Below, piece after piece: positions 29,997 to 38,749 of a stretch of DNA of 64,000 nucleotides. The translations under genes and the position numbers were made by a program. This DNA is from Ammonifex thiophilus. Lineage in GTDB: Bacteria; Bacillota; Desulfotomaculia; Desulfotomaculales; Ammonificaceae. The stretch covers positions 62,001 through 126,000 of the forward strand of contig NZ_QSLN01000001.1 of assembly GCF_003368535.1 (NCBI RefSeq), in the 5' to 3' direction. Below the pieces are notes generated by a model. The model ran no database searches. It was not told the DNA's origin and worked only from the letters and a program-made list of their open reading frames with translations. The number at the start of each line of letters is the position of its first letter. Positions within the stretch are counted from its first letter, which is position 1.

Positions 29997-31073
29997 CTAG
30001 TAATCGTCGGCTCGGAGTCTTCCTTGCTCTATAAAGAAGGTCCGACCGGGCAGCTTGAGCTCCGGCTCGGCCGAAGTGACGAACGACTGACGTCCTTCAA
30101 GGTAAGAGATCAGAGCTCGACGGCGCTGGGGGTCGAACTCGGAGAATACGTCGTCTAGGAAAAAAATCGTCCTCTCCTTGGTTATCTTCTCTAAAAGCTC
30201 GGCTTCCGCCAGCCTCAAGGCCAGCACCGCCGCCCTTACCTCCCCGCGCGAGCCTTTGTAGCGAAGGTCTTCTCCCTCCACCACAAAAAGGAAATCGTCA
30301 CGGTGCGGGCCCACTAAGGTCTGTCCCAAAACCCTCTCCTTCTCGGCCGAAGCGGAAAGCGCCTTTGCGAACTGCTCCGTAAAGGGTTTATCCCTAGTAG
30401 GAGAAACGGCGCTGGTAGCGTAGCGGAGCACTAGCCTCTTCCCTACTAGTTCCCGATAAAAGGAGGAAGTAAGTGGCCCTATCAACCCCAAGCCCTCGAC
30501 CCGCAACCGGTAAAGCAGAGCGCCTGAGGAAACCAAAGCTTCGGTCCATATCTCCAACTCTTCCTCCCTCTCCCCCGGCAGGCGCAAGAGGGCGTTGCGC
30601 TGCTCCAGTGCCCGCCGGTAGCGGGTGAGCACCTCCTCGTAGCCCGGCACGAGCTTGGCCAGAATCCGGTCGAAAAGAGCCCTCCTCTCCGCCGGCGTTC
30701 CCGTAACCACCAGGAGATCTTCGGGACGGAAGAGCAATACCACCTTTTCTCCGGGAAAGTCGCGGCGGGAAGCAGGCTTTCCCTGGTAGAGGAGAAGCTT
30801 GGTCTTATTCCTGAACCGTACTTCGGTTTCTATCTCTCCCCAGGCAGTTGCCACTTTTCCTTTGACCAGCGCCGTGGCTTCCCCCGTCCGAACGACCTCT
30901 TCCTCTCGCGAGGTGCGGAAGGAACGACCGCACAAAACAAAATAAAGAGCCTCCAGCAGGTTGGTTTTTCCCGCAGCGTTGGGCCCCTTTAGTAAGTTTA
31001 TCCCACTAGAGGGCTCCCACTCAAGCTCGCGGTAGTTGCGGAAGTTACGTAGGGAAAGCGACTTTATCCACAA
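29997..31073 (-). CDS. recF: DNA replication and repair protein RecF
   Basis: The 358-residue SMC-like ATPase starts IKSLSLRNFRNYRELEWEPS with the Walker A loop LKGPNAAGKTNLLEALYFVL, and near the C-terminus has the ABC signature region SRGEVRAAVLALRLAEAELL and Walker B IFFLDDVFSEFD. RecF loads RecA at gaps with RecO/RecR; recR is also in this window. TTG start with AAGGAG upstream. Confidence 0.95.
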   Translation of the reverse strand: MWIKSLSLRNFRNYRELEWEPSSGINLLKGPNAAGKTNLLEALYFVLCGRSFRTSREEEVVRTGEATALVKGKVATAWGEIETEVRFRNKTKLLLYQGKPASRRDFPGEKVVLLFRPEDLLVVTGTPAERRALFDRILAKLVPGYEEVLTRYRRALEQRNALLRLPGEREEELEIWTEALVSSGALLYRLRVEGLGLIGPLTSSFYRELVGKRLVLRYATSAVSPTRDKPFTEQFAKALSASAEKERVLGQTLVGPHRDDFLFVVEGEDLRYKGSRGEVRAAVLALRLAEAELLEKITKERTIFFLDDVFSEFDPQRRRALISYLEGRQSFVTSAEPELKLPGRTFFIEQGRLRADDY

Positions 31074-31091
31074 GCTCCTTCACCTGGAATT

Positions 31092-32210
31092 TCACACCAA
31101 GCGTAGCGGGAGTACCAAGGCCAGGTACTCTCTATAGCTGCCCGAGGTTATGATTATCGGGGCCATGGGACCATAAAGGGAGATCAGCACCTCCGCCTCC
31201 CGATCTAGCACCCGCAGGGCATCCATGAGGTAGTCGACGTTGAAGGCCATGGTGAGGTCTTCCCCTTCCGCCCGGCCCCTCACGCTCTCTCTAAACTCCC
31301 CCGCCTCACTGCGGGCCTCAAGCCTCACTCCCTCCCCTTCTTTGACCAAGAAGACCGCCGGAACGCCGGAAGCACTGGCCCGGGCTATGACCCGCGCCCG
31401 CTCAAGGCAAGAAAGCAGGGCGCCGACGGTTGAAGTAAGGAAAGTCGCGGGAGGGTCTTTGGGCAAGGCTTGCTGCCAGTCGGGAAATTTGCCCTCGATC
31501 AGCCGCGACTGGAGCTCCACCTCCTCCCAGTGGAAGGAGGCCGTGGTCTTGCCCAGCCGTATCTTTTTAGGCTCCTCCCCCAAAAGCCTGCCCAGAACCA
31601 GGACCTCTCTCAGGTACTGGGCGGGTATCACCCGTGCCTCTGGCTTTGGCTCCTCCCCCCGGCGAAAAACCGCCAGCCGGTGCCCGTCGGTGGCTGCGAA
31701 GGCCAGCTCTCCCGAGGGGGAATAACTTATTTCCACGCCGGTAAAGATGGGGCGCAGGTCGTCCGGAGCTGCGGCGTAAAGGACGTAACGCAGGGCATCT
31801 AGCACCCCCTCTCCCGGAAACTCCGAGACCTCTTCTACGCTCTGCTCCATCAGAGGGAACCCCGCGGGGTCCATGCCAGCCAGGCGGGCCTCTCCGCCGG
31901 GGAAGCTCAGTAGAACCTGATTCGAACCGGCCCGTCTGAGCTCTATCACGGAGTCTTCCGGTAGGCGGCGCACCAGGTCGAAGGCCTCTTTAGCCGGCAA
32001 CCAGAGCTCTCCTTCCCCCTCCGGGCGGAGTGCGGGGAGCTCTACCTTCACCTGAACGTCGAGGTCGGTGGCGGTGGCTGTGAGTCTCCCCCCCTCCTCT
32101 TTCCGAAAGAGTATCCCGGCAAGCTGCGCCATAGAGGGCTTGGAGGGGATGCAGCGCAGACAGACGCTGAGGACTCTTTCCAGATCCTCCTGGCTTATGG
32201 TGAACTGCAA
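31092..32210 (-). CDS. dnaN: DNA polymerase III sliding clamp (beta subunit)
   Basis: The 372-residue protein has the three-fold repeated clamp architecture, beginning QFTISQEDLERVLSVCLRCI and ending with a hydrophobic YREYLALVLPLRLV clamp-binding-pocket strand. It starts with TTG 145 nt downstream of dnaA on the same strand, the usual dnaA-dnaN-recF order. Confidence 0.95.
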   Translation of the reverse strand: MQFTISQEDLERVLSVCLRCIPSKPSMAQLAGILFRKEEGGRLTATATDLDVQVKVELPALRPEGEGELWLPAKEAFDLVRRLPEDSVIELRRAGSNQVLLSFPGGEARLAGMDPAGFPLMEQSVEEVSEFPGEGVLDALRYVLYAAAPDDLRPIFTGVEISYSPSGELAFAATDGHRLAVFRRGEEPKPEARVIPAQYLREVLVLGRLLGEEPKKIRLGKTTASFHWEEVELQSRLIEGKFPDWQQALPKDPPATFLTSTVGALLSCLERARVIARASASGVPAVFLVKEGEGVRLEARSEAGEFRESVRGRAEGEDLTMAFNVDYLMDALRVLDREAEVLISLYGPMAPIIITSGSYREYLALVLPLRLV

Positions 32211-32355
32211 GGCTTGCTTCCCCCTTCACGGCTGTTCCTATCAGCATGAGTGTTATTAGATGCTTCGGTTCTTTCATAATAATCCTCGTAGAAGCTGTTG
32301 ATTTGTGGAAAAGCGTGTGGCCCCCGCTTGTTTGAAGGTTTTGGCCCTGTTGATT
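32211..32355 (-). other. dnaA-dnaN intergenic region with a DnaA box
   Basis: This 145-nt gap holds TGTGGAAAA at 32304-32312 (TTTTCCACA on the minus strand, one mismatch to the TTATCCACA consensus). Two CTGTTGATTTT-type half boxes lie at about 32295 and 32348. It may be the second part of a two-part origin, as in Bacillus. No clear terminator is visible. Confidence 0.5.
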
Positions 32356-33693
32356 TTAGTCGGAGTTTTTTATCCGGTTAATCAACTCGCTCACAGCTCC
32401 TTGGAGCTTCAGATCCTCCTTCAACGCGGCGCTGATCTTCTCGTAGGCGTGTAGCACAGTAGTGTGGTCGCGGCCACCGAAGAACTCTCCTATCTTTGGC
32501 AGGGAAAGATCGGTAAGCTCGCGGGCGAGGTACATGGCTATTTGCCGGGGGAGGGCCACCGCCCGGTGGCGTTTCTTCCCCCTCAAGTCCTCCGGCTTAA
32601 GGTTATAGTACTTGGCTACCGCTTCTTGAATGGTTTCTACTGTAATCTCTCTCTTTTGCGGTGCGCGCAGGACGTCTTTTAGCACAGTGGCGGCCGTTTC
32701 CGGGGTTATGGGGCTGTTGGTGAGGGCGGCGAAAGCTACCACCCGAATGAAGGCTCCTTCCAATTCTCGAATGTTGGACTGTATCCGGTCGGCGATGAAG
32801 AGCAGGGTTTCGTCGGGTACGGCTACGTTCTCCAATTGTGCTTTTTTACGCAAGATGGCCACCCGGGTCTCAAAGTCCGGGGGCTGGATATCGGTGATAA
32901 GTCCCCACTCGAAGCGGGAGCGCAGCCTTTCCTCTAAGGTGGGTATCTCTTTAGGCGGACGGTCGCTGGATATGACGATTTGGCGCGCCGCCTCGTATAA
33001 GGTGTTGAAAGTGTGGAAAAATTCTTCTTGGGTTCTTTCCTTGCCGGCTAAGAACTGAATATCGTCTATCAACAGGACATCCACATTGCGATACTTTTCG
33101 CGAAACTGTTGGGTTCGGTTCATCTGCAGGGCGTCTATCATCTCGTTGGTGAACTTCTCGGTGGTCACGTAGGCCACCTTCAGGTCCGGTCGGCGGCTCA
33201 GGATACGGTGGCCTATAGCGTGCATTAGGTGGGTCTTACCCAGCCCAACTCCGCCGTAGATGAAGAGGGGGTTGTAGGCCCGCGCCGGTGCCTCGGCCAC
33301 GGCCAGTGCTGCCGCATGGGCAAAGCGGTTGGAGTTGCCTACCACGAAGTTCTCGAAGGTGTATTTAGGATTGAGTTGCGGCGGGGTGACAACGGCGCTG
33401 CTGTTGTTTTTGGCCTCCAGGTTGATATAAAGTGGTTCCTCCTCGGCCAGGATGAACTTCACGGCCAAATCCATTCCTAAAGCCTCGCTAAAGGCCTGCT
33501 TGAGGATCGGCGCGTAGCGCTGCGTAAGCCAGTCTTTAGAGAAGTGGTTGGGGACAGCTATGTACACCGTCTGGTTCGCGCAGGCTACCGGGCGGAGGGG
33601 TTTGAGCCAATGCTCAAAGGAGTGTCTGGCCACGACCTTTTCCAAGTTGGCCAGTATCTCTTTCCAGCACCGCTGGAGCTCGGTAGCCACCAA
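32356..33693 (-). CDS. dnaA: Chromosomal replication initiator DnaA
   Basis: The 445-residue AAA+ protein has domain I ([20 protein letters not shown]), the Walker A loop [17 protein letters not shown], Walker [19 protein letters not shown] and the DNA-binding signature [14 protein letters not shown] near the C-terminus. TTG 33693 is preferred because GGGGGGAAGAGG lies just before it; a TTG 15 nt upstream is possible. The gene reads away from a cluster of DnaA boxes. Confidence 0.97.
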   Translation of the reverse strand: MVATELQRCWKEILANLEKVVARHSFEHWLKPLRPVACANQTVYIAVPNHFSKDWLTQRYAPILKQAFSEALGMDLAVKFILAEEEPLYINLEAKNNSSAVVTPPQLNPKYTFENFVVGNSNRFAHAAALAVAEAPARAYNPLFIYGGVGLGKTHLMHAIGHRILSRRPDLKVAYVTTEKFTNEMIDALQMNRTQQFREKYRNVDVLLIDDIQFLAGKERTQEEFFHTFNTLYEAARQIVISSDRPPKEIPTLEERLRSRFEWGLITDIQPPDFETRVAILRKKAQLENVAVPDETLLFIADRIQSNIRELEGAFIRVVAFAALTNSPITPETAATVLKDVLRAPQKREITVETIQEAVAKYYNLKPEDLRGKKRHRAVALPRQIAMYLARELTDLSLPKIGEFFGGRDHTTVLHAYEKISAALKEDLKLQGAVSELINRIKNSD

Positions 33694-33788
33694 CCCTCTT
33701 CCCCCCAAGGCCTTTGCGGGATTTCCACAGCAATTTGTTCACAACTTTATCCACAACCTGTGGAAAAGCGCAAGCCGGTCTTTTTGTT

Positions 33789-33817
33789 ATCGTACCAGAG
33801 GGGCAGGAGGTTATCAA
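33789..33817 (-). promoter_or_regulatory. Putative dnaA promoter
   Basis: TTGATA (33817-33812), 17-nt spacer, TACGAT (33794-33789) on the minus strand. The -35 box lies within the TTATCAACA DnaA box, and further DnaA boxes lie downstream, which suggests autorepression by DnaA. Confidence 0.6.
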
Positions 33818-33850
33818 CAGCCCATTCTTTTTCCAAAAAATGTAATAAAC

Positions 33851-33880
33851 TTGACCCTTTCAAAAACGGTGGGATATAAT
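33851..33880 (+). promoter_or_regulatory. Promoter of the rpmH-rnpA unit
   Basis: TTGACC (33851-33856), 18-nt spacer, perfect TATAAT (33875-33880), about 38 nt before the rpmH start. Confidence 0.8.
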
Positions 33881-33917
33881 TTTCCTGTATCTCTGCAGAG
33901 TGGCGGGGGTGGGAAGG

Positions 33918-34052
33918 TTGAAGAGGACCTATCAGCCTAAAAGGAAGCATCGCAAGCGGGTACACGGTTTCCTTAGGCGCATGCGCACGCCGGGTGGACG
34001 CCGGGTGCTGAAGCGGCGTCGCCTTAAGGGAAGGAAGCGGCTGACGGTTTAA
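33918..34052 (+). CDS. rpmH: 50S ribosomal protein L34
   Basis: A 44-residue very basic protein, [20 protein letters not shown] followed by [14 protein letters not shown], the complete L34 pattern. TTG start with GGGAAGG just upstream. It lies 5 nt before rnpA, the universal order next to oriC. Confidence 0.97.
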   Translation: MKRTYQPKRKHRKRVHGFLRRMRTPGGRRVLKRRRLKGRKRLTV

Positions 34053-34057
34053 CCTAG

Positions 34058-34390
34058 GTGCGGCACAAGCGCAAAGTTTTAAGCCGAAGCGATTTCAGCG
34101 CCGTTTTCAGTGAAGGTCGCCGGGCGGTCGGCCGGCGAGTGGTCGTTTACTTCCGCCCTAATGAGCTTGACTTTTACCGTCTGGGCTTTGCCGTGAGCAA
34201 AAAGGTTAGGACGGCGGTAAAGAAGAACCGAGTGCGCCGGCTTTTGAGAGAGGTGTGCCGCCTTAACCCGGAGCTCTTTCGGCCGGGGTTCGACTACGTC
34301 TTGCTGGGCCGGGAGGGGGCGGAAGAAGCTTCCTACTGGGAAATAGAAGCAGATGTGCGCGAGGCTTTGCGGAGGGGTGGCCCCCAGTGA
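34058..34390 (+). CDS. rnpA: Ribonuclease P protein component
   Basis: The 110-residue basic protein has the family signature [20 protein letters not shown] (the RNR motif) after [12 protein letters not shown], with an N-terminal [15 protein letters not shown]. It assists the RNase P RNA in 5' processing of tRNA. GTG start; its stop overlaps the start of yidD. Confidence 0.95.
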   Translation: MRHKRKVLSRSDFSAVFSEGRRAVGRRVVVYFRPNELDFYRLGFAVSKKVRTAVKKNRVRRLLREVCRLNPELFRPGFDYVLLGREGAEEASYWEIEADVREALRRGGPQ

Positions 34391-34596
34391 AAGGTCTTTT
34401 GCTCGCGGTTATAAAATTTTATCAGGTTGCCATTTCCCCTTGGCTGCCGCCGCGGTGTCGGTTTTACCCTACCTGCTCAGCTTATGCTTACGAGGCGATA
34501 GCCCGCTACGGGGCCTGGCGGGGTACAGTCCTAGCTTTGCGGCGGTTGCTGCGCTGTCACCCTTTTAATCCTGGAGGATACGATCCTGTGCCTTGA
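34387..34596 (+). CDS. yidD: Membrane protein insertion efficiency factor YidD
   Basis: The 69-residue protein contains the family pattern [40 protein letters not shown] and [14 protein letters not shown], with the three conserved Cys. It is coupled to rnpA by overlap and followed by yidC, its functional partner at the membrane. Confidence 0.94.
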   Translation: MKGLLLAVIKFYQVAISPWLPPRCRFYPTCSAYAYEAIARYGAWRGTVLALRRLLRCHPFNPGGYDPVP

Positions 34597-34617
34597 TGAA
34601 GAGGAGGATATAAAGCG

Positions 34618-35313
34618 TTGGGCGAGTTGTTCAGCAAACTGGTAACGGGTATGGCCACTCTGCTCGAGTGGCTTTACAAGGTCACAGTGGCAATAGGAGT
34701 ACCTAACTACGGCCTGGCCATTATTATGCTAACCATCCTGGTGCGTTTGGTTCTCCTCCCGCTTAACTACCGGCAGATGCGCTCGGTGGTGGCGCTGCAG
34801 CAGCTCCATCCTAAGATAAAGGAGTTGCAGGAGAAGTACAAGCAGGACCCACAGAAGCTGCAGCAGAAGCTTATGGAGCTTTACCGTGAGCACAACGTCA
34901 ACCCCATGGCGGGTTGTCTTCCTCTACTTATCCAGCTTCCCATTCTCATTGCCCTTTACCGTGCCCTTTTGAGCTTCCCTTACACGGTGGCGGAGCACGC
35001 TCGCTTTCTCTGGGTGCCAAGCCTCAGCCACACTGATCCTTACTTCATTCTCCCTGTGTTAGCCGGTATTACCACTTACTGGCAGATGAAGATCACTCCT
35101 CAGACGGCGGGGCAGGAGCAACAGCAGCGGATGATGGGGATCTTGATGTCGGGCATGATCCTCTGGATAAGCGCCACTTTGCCTGCCGGTTTGGCCCTTT
35201 ACTGGGTGGTCTACAACCTCATAAGCGTGGTTCAGCAGTACTTTTTTAACAGGCACTTGCTCGCGGGCGGGAAGGGGGCGAGTGAGTTTGCAGGAAGTGA
35301 TAAAGAGCGGTAA
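34618..35313 (+). CDS. yidC: Membrane protein insertase YidC/SpoIIIJ (Oxa1 family)
   Basis: A 231-residue membrane protein with the Oxa1 core: an N-terminal span near LYKVTVAIGVPNYGLAIIML, a basic coiled-coil hairpin (LQQLHPKIKELQEKYKQDPQ), then NPMAGCLPLLIQLPILIALY and further spans to LALYWVVYNLISVVQQY. It inserts proteins in the cytoplasmic membrane. TTG start. Its last 32 nt overlap jag in another frame. Confidence 0.95.
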   Translation: MGELFSKLVTGMATLLEWLYKVTVAIGVPNYGLAIIMLTILVRLVLLPLNYRQMRSVVALQQLHPKIKELQEKYKQDPQKLQQKLMELYREHNVNPMAGCLPLLIQLPILIALYRALLSFPYTVAEHARFLWVPSLSHTDPYFILPVLAGITTYWQMKITPQTAGQEQQQRMMGILMSGMILWISATLPAGLALYWVVYNLISVVQQYFFNRHLLAGGKGASEFAGSDKER

Positions 35314-35908
35314 GACGGTGGAGGAAGCGGTAAAGGCGGCGTTGGCAGAGTTGGGTGTTGGTGAGGAAGAAGTAGAGGTAGAGGTTCTGGAGGAGCCGAG
35401 CCGGGGTATTCTGGGGCTTTTTGGTTCCCGGCCGGCTAAGGTGAGGGTGGTGAAGAAGCCCACCCCCGGTGAGAAGGCCAAGGCTTTGCTGGAAGAGATC
35501 TTGCGGGTCATGTCCCTGGAGGGTAAAGTCCACCTAAAGGAGGATGGGGAGAGCGTCAGTCTGGAGGTCGAGGGGGAAAACCTGGGTGTGCTCATCGGGC
35601 GTCGAGGGGAGACCCTCAACGCGCTGCAGTACCTGCTGGGGCTGGCGGCCTGCCGCAATTCTTCGGTAAAGAAGCGGATTTTGCTTGATGTGGGCGGTTA
35701 CCGGAAGAAGCGGGAAGAGACTCTGCGAGCTTTAGCTCTGCGCTTGGCCGAAAAGGCCAAGAAACGGGGTCGGAATATCGTGCTCGAGCCCATGAGCCCG
35801 CAGGAGCGGCGGGTGATCCACATGGCTCTCAAGGGACGTGACGACATCTACACCTTCAGCGAAGGCGAAGAGCCTTTCCGAAAGATTGTCATCGCTCCGC
35901 GCAAATGA
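35282..35908 (+). CDS. jag: RNA-binding protein Jag (KhpB, SpoIIIJ-associated)
   Basis: The 208-residue protein has the N-terminal Jag domain (QEVIKSGKTVEEAVKAALAE, LFGSRPAKVRV near 60), a KH domain (GENLGVLIGRRGETLNALQY near 95) and a C-terminal R3H domain (EPMSPQERRVIHMALKGRDD near 168). GTG 35282 lies inside the end of yidC. It binds RNA and affects cell-envelope growth. Confidence 0.94.
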   Translation: MSLQEVIKSGKTVEEAVKAALAELGVGEEEVEVEVLEEPSRGILGLFGSRPAKVRVVKKPTPGEKAKALLEEILRVMSLEGKVHLKEDGESVSLEVEGENLGVLIGRRGETLNALQYLLGLAACRNSSVKKRILLDVGGYRKKREETLRALALRLAEKAKKRGRNIVLEPMSPQERRVIHMALKGRDDIYTFSEGEEPFRKIVIAPRK

Positions 35909-35941
35909 AGCTCTCTCAAGATTTAAGACACTTTATCCTCA

Positions 35942-35967
35942 GCCCCTCGCCAAGCGGGGGGCCTTTT
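35942..35967 (+). terminator. Terminator after jag
   Basis: GCCCCTCGC pairs with GCGGGGGGC (9 bp with one G-U) around CAA, followed by CTTTT. It ends the rpmH-to-jag unit. The usual next genes mnmE and mnmG are not here. Confidence 0.7.
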
Positions 35968-35986
35968 ACTTGAGGGGAGAAAGGTT

Positions 35987-36709
35987 TTGCGAGCATCAGA
36001 AAAGTTTTTATCGGCTTTAGAGGCGGGGCTGGCTGCCTTTGGCCTTTCCCTTCCTCCTGGAGCGCGGGAGAAAATGGGGCGCCATTTTGCCCTCCTTTCC
36101 CTCTGGGGAAGGCGCTTCAGCTTGACGGCGATAAGTGGGGCGGAAGAAGTGGCGATCCTCCACTATCTCGATTCCTTGGCCCCCCTCGCCCACCTCCCTC
36201 CTCCCGAAGGCCCCTGCATCGATGTGGGAAGCGGCGCCGGCTTCCCGGGCATTCCGCTGGCTCTAGCCCTGCCAGAAGTGAAGTTCGTCCTCCTGGAGGC
36301 CACGCGCAAAAAGGTGGAGTTCTTGCGCCGGGCTATAGAGGATATCCCCCTGCCCAATTGTCAAGCCGTGTGGGGCCGGGCGGAGGAGTACGGCAGGGTG
36401 ACCGGCTACCGCGAAAGCTTCGCTTGGGTGGTAGCCCGCGCCGTGGCCCCCCTACGAGAGTTGGCCGAATATACCCTCCCTTTCGCGCGCCTGGGAGGGC
36501 TTTTTCTGGCCTATAAAGGGCCACGGGGGGAGGCGGAGCTGGCCGAAGCCGCCCGTGCCTTGTCTGTGCTAGGGGGCGAGGTATCCGAGGTTTGGCACTA
36601 CTCCTTGCCCGGCGGGGAGAAGCGGCAGTTGCTGGTGGTGCTTAAGGTCTCCCCTACTCCTGCTCCTTACCCCAGGCGTCCCGGCCTGGCCCGGAAGCGG
36701 CCCCTTTAG
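35987..36709 (+). CDS. rsmG: 16S rRNA (guanine-N7) methyltransferase RsmG
   Basis: The 240-residue protein shows the SAM-binding motif CIDVGSGAGFPGIPLALALP near 70, preceded by SLAPLAHLPP and followed by FVLLEATRKKVEFLRRAI. It methylates G527 of 16S rRNA. TTG 35987 is used with AAGG shortly before it. Confidence 0.94.
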   Translation: MRASEKFLSALEAGLAAFGLSLPPGAREKMGRHFALLSLWGRRFSLTAISGAEEVAILHYLDSLAPLAHLPPPEGPCIDVGSGAGFPGIPLALALPEVKFVLLEATRKKVEFLRRAIEDIPLPNCQAVWGRAEEYGRVTGYRESFAWVVARAVAPLRELAEYTLPFARLGGLFLAYKGPRGEAELAEAARALSVLGGEVSEVWHYSLPGGEKRQLLVVLKVSPTPAPYPRRPGLARKRPL

Positions 36710-36769
36710 TGTGCTCCTGGAAGGAAATGATGGCGCGAGCGTGGAATACAAATTTCGAGGCGGAAGAAC

Positions 36770-37534
36770 ATGGGTAAAGTTATTGCCGTGGCCAACCAGA
36801 AAGGCGGGGTGGCTAAGACCACCACGGTGGTCAACCTGGGTACTTGCCTAGCCCTGCTGGGAAGGCGGGTACTGGTGGTCGATGCCGATCCTCAGGCTAA
36901 CGCCACCAGCGGACTGGGCTTGAATCCGGCCAGGCTCTCTCGCACCCTTTACCAGGTATTGCTGGGAGAGGTCTCGGCAGAGGAAGCCAAGCTTCCTTGC
37001 CCATCGGTGTCAGGATTGGAGGTCATACCGGCAAGTATTGAGCTGGCCGGAGCCGAAGTGGAGTTGGTGGGCGTGGCGGAGCGGGAGTCGTTGCTGCGCC
37101 GGGCGCTTGAGCCTCTCCGCTCCAGGTACGATTATCTTTTTATCGATTGCCCTCCCTCGCTGGGGATCCTCACCCTGAACGCCTTGGTGGCGGCTGACGG
37201 GGTGCTCATCCCCATCCAGTGCGAGTATTATGCCTTGGAGGGACTGGGTCACTTACTGAATACCATTCAGTTGGTTAAGCGGCGTCTTAACCCCCGCCTG
37301 GAGATCGAGGGGGTCCTGCTCACCATGTTTGACGGGCGCACCAACCTCTCCATTCAAGTGGCGGAGGAAGTTAAGAAGCACTTCCGCGGCAAGGTTTACC
37401 GGACGATCATCCCCCGAAATGTGCGCTTAAGTGAGTCTCCCAGCCACGGCAAGCCGGTGGCCGTTTACGACCCGCGCAGCCGAGGTGCGGAAGCGTATTT
37501 CGAGTTGGCACGGGAGGTGATGGGAAGTGCCTAA
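36770..37534 (+). CDS. soj: Chromosome-partitioning ATPase ParA/Soj
   Basis: The 254-residue protein begins GKVIAVANQKGGVAKTTTVV, the deviant Walker A (KGGVAKTT), with FIDCPPSLGILTLNAL as switch region and the C-terminal VYDPRSRGAEAYFELAREVM. With ParB it moves the origin region. It overlaps parB by 8 nt. Confidence 0.96.
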   Translation: MGKVIAVANQKGGVAKTTTVVNLGTCLALLGRRVLVVDADPQANATSGLGLNPARLSRTLYQVLLGEVSAEEAKLPCPSVSGLEVIPASIELAGAEVELVGVAERESLLRRALEPLRSRYDYLFIDCPPSLGILTLNALVAADGVLIPIQCEYYALEGLGHLLNTIQLVKRRLNPRLEIEGVLLTMFDGRTNLSIQVAEEVKKHFRGKVYRTIIPRNVRLSESPSHGKPVAVYDPRSRGAEAYFELAREVMGSA

Positions 37535-38378
37535 GCCGCGGGGCCTGGGCCGAGGTCTGGACGCCCTTATTCCCCCGGTGACGGTGGCAGGGGAGGAAAT
37601 CCGGCAGATCAGAATGGTGGAAATTAGGCCCAACCCGCGCCAGGCTCGCACCGAATGGGACGAAGAAGAGTTGGACGCCTTAGCCGCTTCTATTGCCGAG
37701 TACGGCCTGCTCCATCCGGTAGTAGTGCGGCTGGTGGAGGGGGGCTACGAGTTGGTGGCGGGAGAGAGGCGCTGGCGGGCTTGCCAGAGGCTGGGCTGGG
37801 AGACCATCCCTGCCCTGGTGCGCTCCTACGACGATCTCGCCACGGCCTGTGCCCTCCTGGTGGAAAACCTGCACCGCCGAGAGTTGAACCCCTTGGAAGA
37901 AGCCACCGCTTATCGGCGCTTGATCGAGGAGTTCGGCCTCACTCAGGAAGAAGTGGCACGGCGGGTGGGAAAGAGCCGGGCGGCAGTGGCCAACACCCTA
38001 AGGTTGCTCAACCTTCCCCCCCTGGTTCTGCAACTCCTGCGTGAGGGGCAGTTGACGGCGGGTCATGCTCGAGTTCTTCTGGCCCTCCCGGGTGCGGAAG
38101 AGCAGGAGCTTTTTGCTCTCAAGGCGGTTAAGCTGGGGATGTCGGTTCGAGCTCTAGAGGAAGCTATAAAGCGCCATCGCCGCTCCTCGCCCGCCCCCGC
38201 CTTACCGGAGGATCCGGAGGTGAAGGAAAGGCTGGCGGTGTGGTCGCAAGCCTGGGGGGCTAAAGTTTCCTTGCGGCCGGGCAGGCGTTCTTGGCGGTTG
38301 GAACTCGTTTTTCCCAGCCGGGAAGCGGTCATTAGCTTCTTGACGGAAACGACGAATGGAGTTTCACGTGGAACTTGA
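37527..38378 (+). CDS. parB: Chromosome-partitioning protein ParB/Spo0J
   Basis: The 283-residue protein has the N-terminal CTPase/sulfiredoxin-like fold (GLLHPVVVRLVEGGYELVAG, ERRWRACQRLG, then LLVENLHRRELNPLEEA), and the HTH (LTQEEVARRVGKSRAAVANT). It spreads from parS as a CTP-dependent clamp and recruits SMC. A parS site lies inside its own last codons. Confidence 0.96.
   Translation: MPKPRGLGRGLDALIPPVTVAGEEIRQIRMVEIRPNPRQARTEWDEEELDALAASIAEYGLLHPVVVRLVEGGYELVAGERRWRACQRLGWETIPALVRSYDDLATACALLVENLHRRELNPLEEATAYRRLIEEFGLTQEEVARRVGKSRAAVANTLRLLNLPPLVLQLLREGQLTAGHARVLLALPGAEEQELFALKAVKLGMSVRALEEAIKRHRRSSPAPALPEDPEVKERLAVWSQAWGAKVSLRPGRRSWRLELVFPSREAVISFLTETTNGVSRGT
38360..38375. other. parS centromere-like site
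   Basis: GTTTCACGTGGAAC (38361-38374) equals the Bacillus parS core GTTNCACGTGAAAC read on the other strand, without mismatch in the 14-nt core. It lies about 4.6 kb from oriC inside the parB 3' end. Confidence 0.9.
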
Positions 38379-38716
38379 CGGTGAAACAGATGGATCGCTT
38401 GAACGACTTCGCCATGGGGGTAATAACCGGCCTGCTCATCGGTGAGGGTCACTTCGGGGGCGACGGCCGACAAGCCCAAGTAACCCTGCGCATGCACGGA
38501 AAGCACGAGGCGCTCTTTCGCTGGCTGGTGGCAGTTGTTCCTGGCTCGCGCCTTTACGGCCCCTACTTTCACGGCGGGCGCTTCTACTACCAGTGGATGG
38601 TGCGCGGGAAGGCCCTAAAGGAGTTCCTGGAGAGGCTTAACCTAGATTTCCTGGCCGCCGTGGATCCCCCTACCTACCAGCGGCTGTGCGACATGCGCAG
38701 AAGGTACGGGCTTTAA
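38375..38716 (+). CDS. LAGLIDADG-like small protein, possible homing-endonuclease relative
   Basis: A 113-residue protein beginning near parS with TTG overlapping the parB stop. Residues about 13-28 read AMGVITGLLIGEGHFGGDG, close to the LAGLIDADG helix with an acidic end (GLLIGEGHF), followed by beta-strands (QAQVTLRMHGKHEALFRWLV, GGRFYYQWMVRGKALKEFLE) in the order of one LAGLIDADG unit. Single-motif proteins work as dimers. It has no intron or intein around it, and parB and the next gene are intact, so it may be a domesticated DNA-binding protein. No good ribosome-binding site is visible; translation may be coupled to parB. Confidence 0.65.
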   Translation: MTVKQMDRLNDFAMGVITGLLIGEGHFGGDGRQAQVTLRMHGKHEALFRWLVAVVPGSRLYGPYFHGGRFYYQWMVRGKALKEFLERLNLDFLAAVDPPTYQRLCDMRRRYGL

Positions 38717-38749
38717 AAATCTTCGGTGGCAGAAGGTGAAGGGCAAGTG

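Larger units (their letters stand above)
33721..33880. other. Probable replication origin (oriC) with DnaA boxes
   Basis: Between dnaA and rpmH are: ATTTCCACA (33721-33729), TTGTTCACA (33735-33743), a perfect TTATCCACA (33747-33755), TGTGGAAAA on the other strand (33759-33767) and TTATCAACA (33811-33819). An A/T-rich stretch at 33821-33850 could be the unwinding element. Gene orientation switches here from almost all minus to almost all plus, as expected at an origin. Confidence 0.85.
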
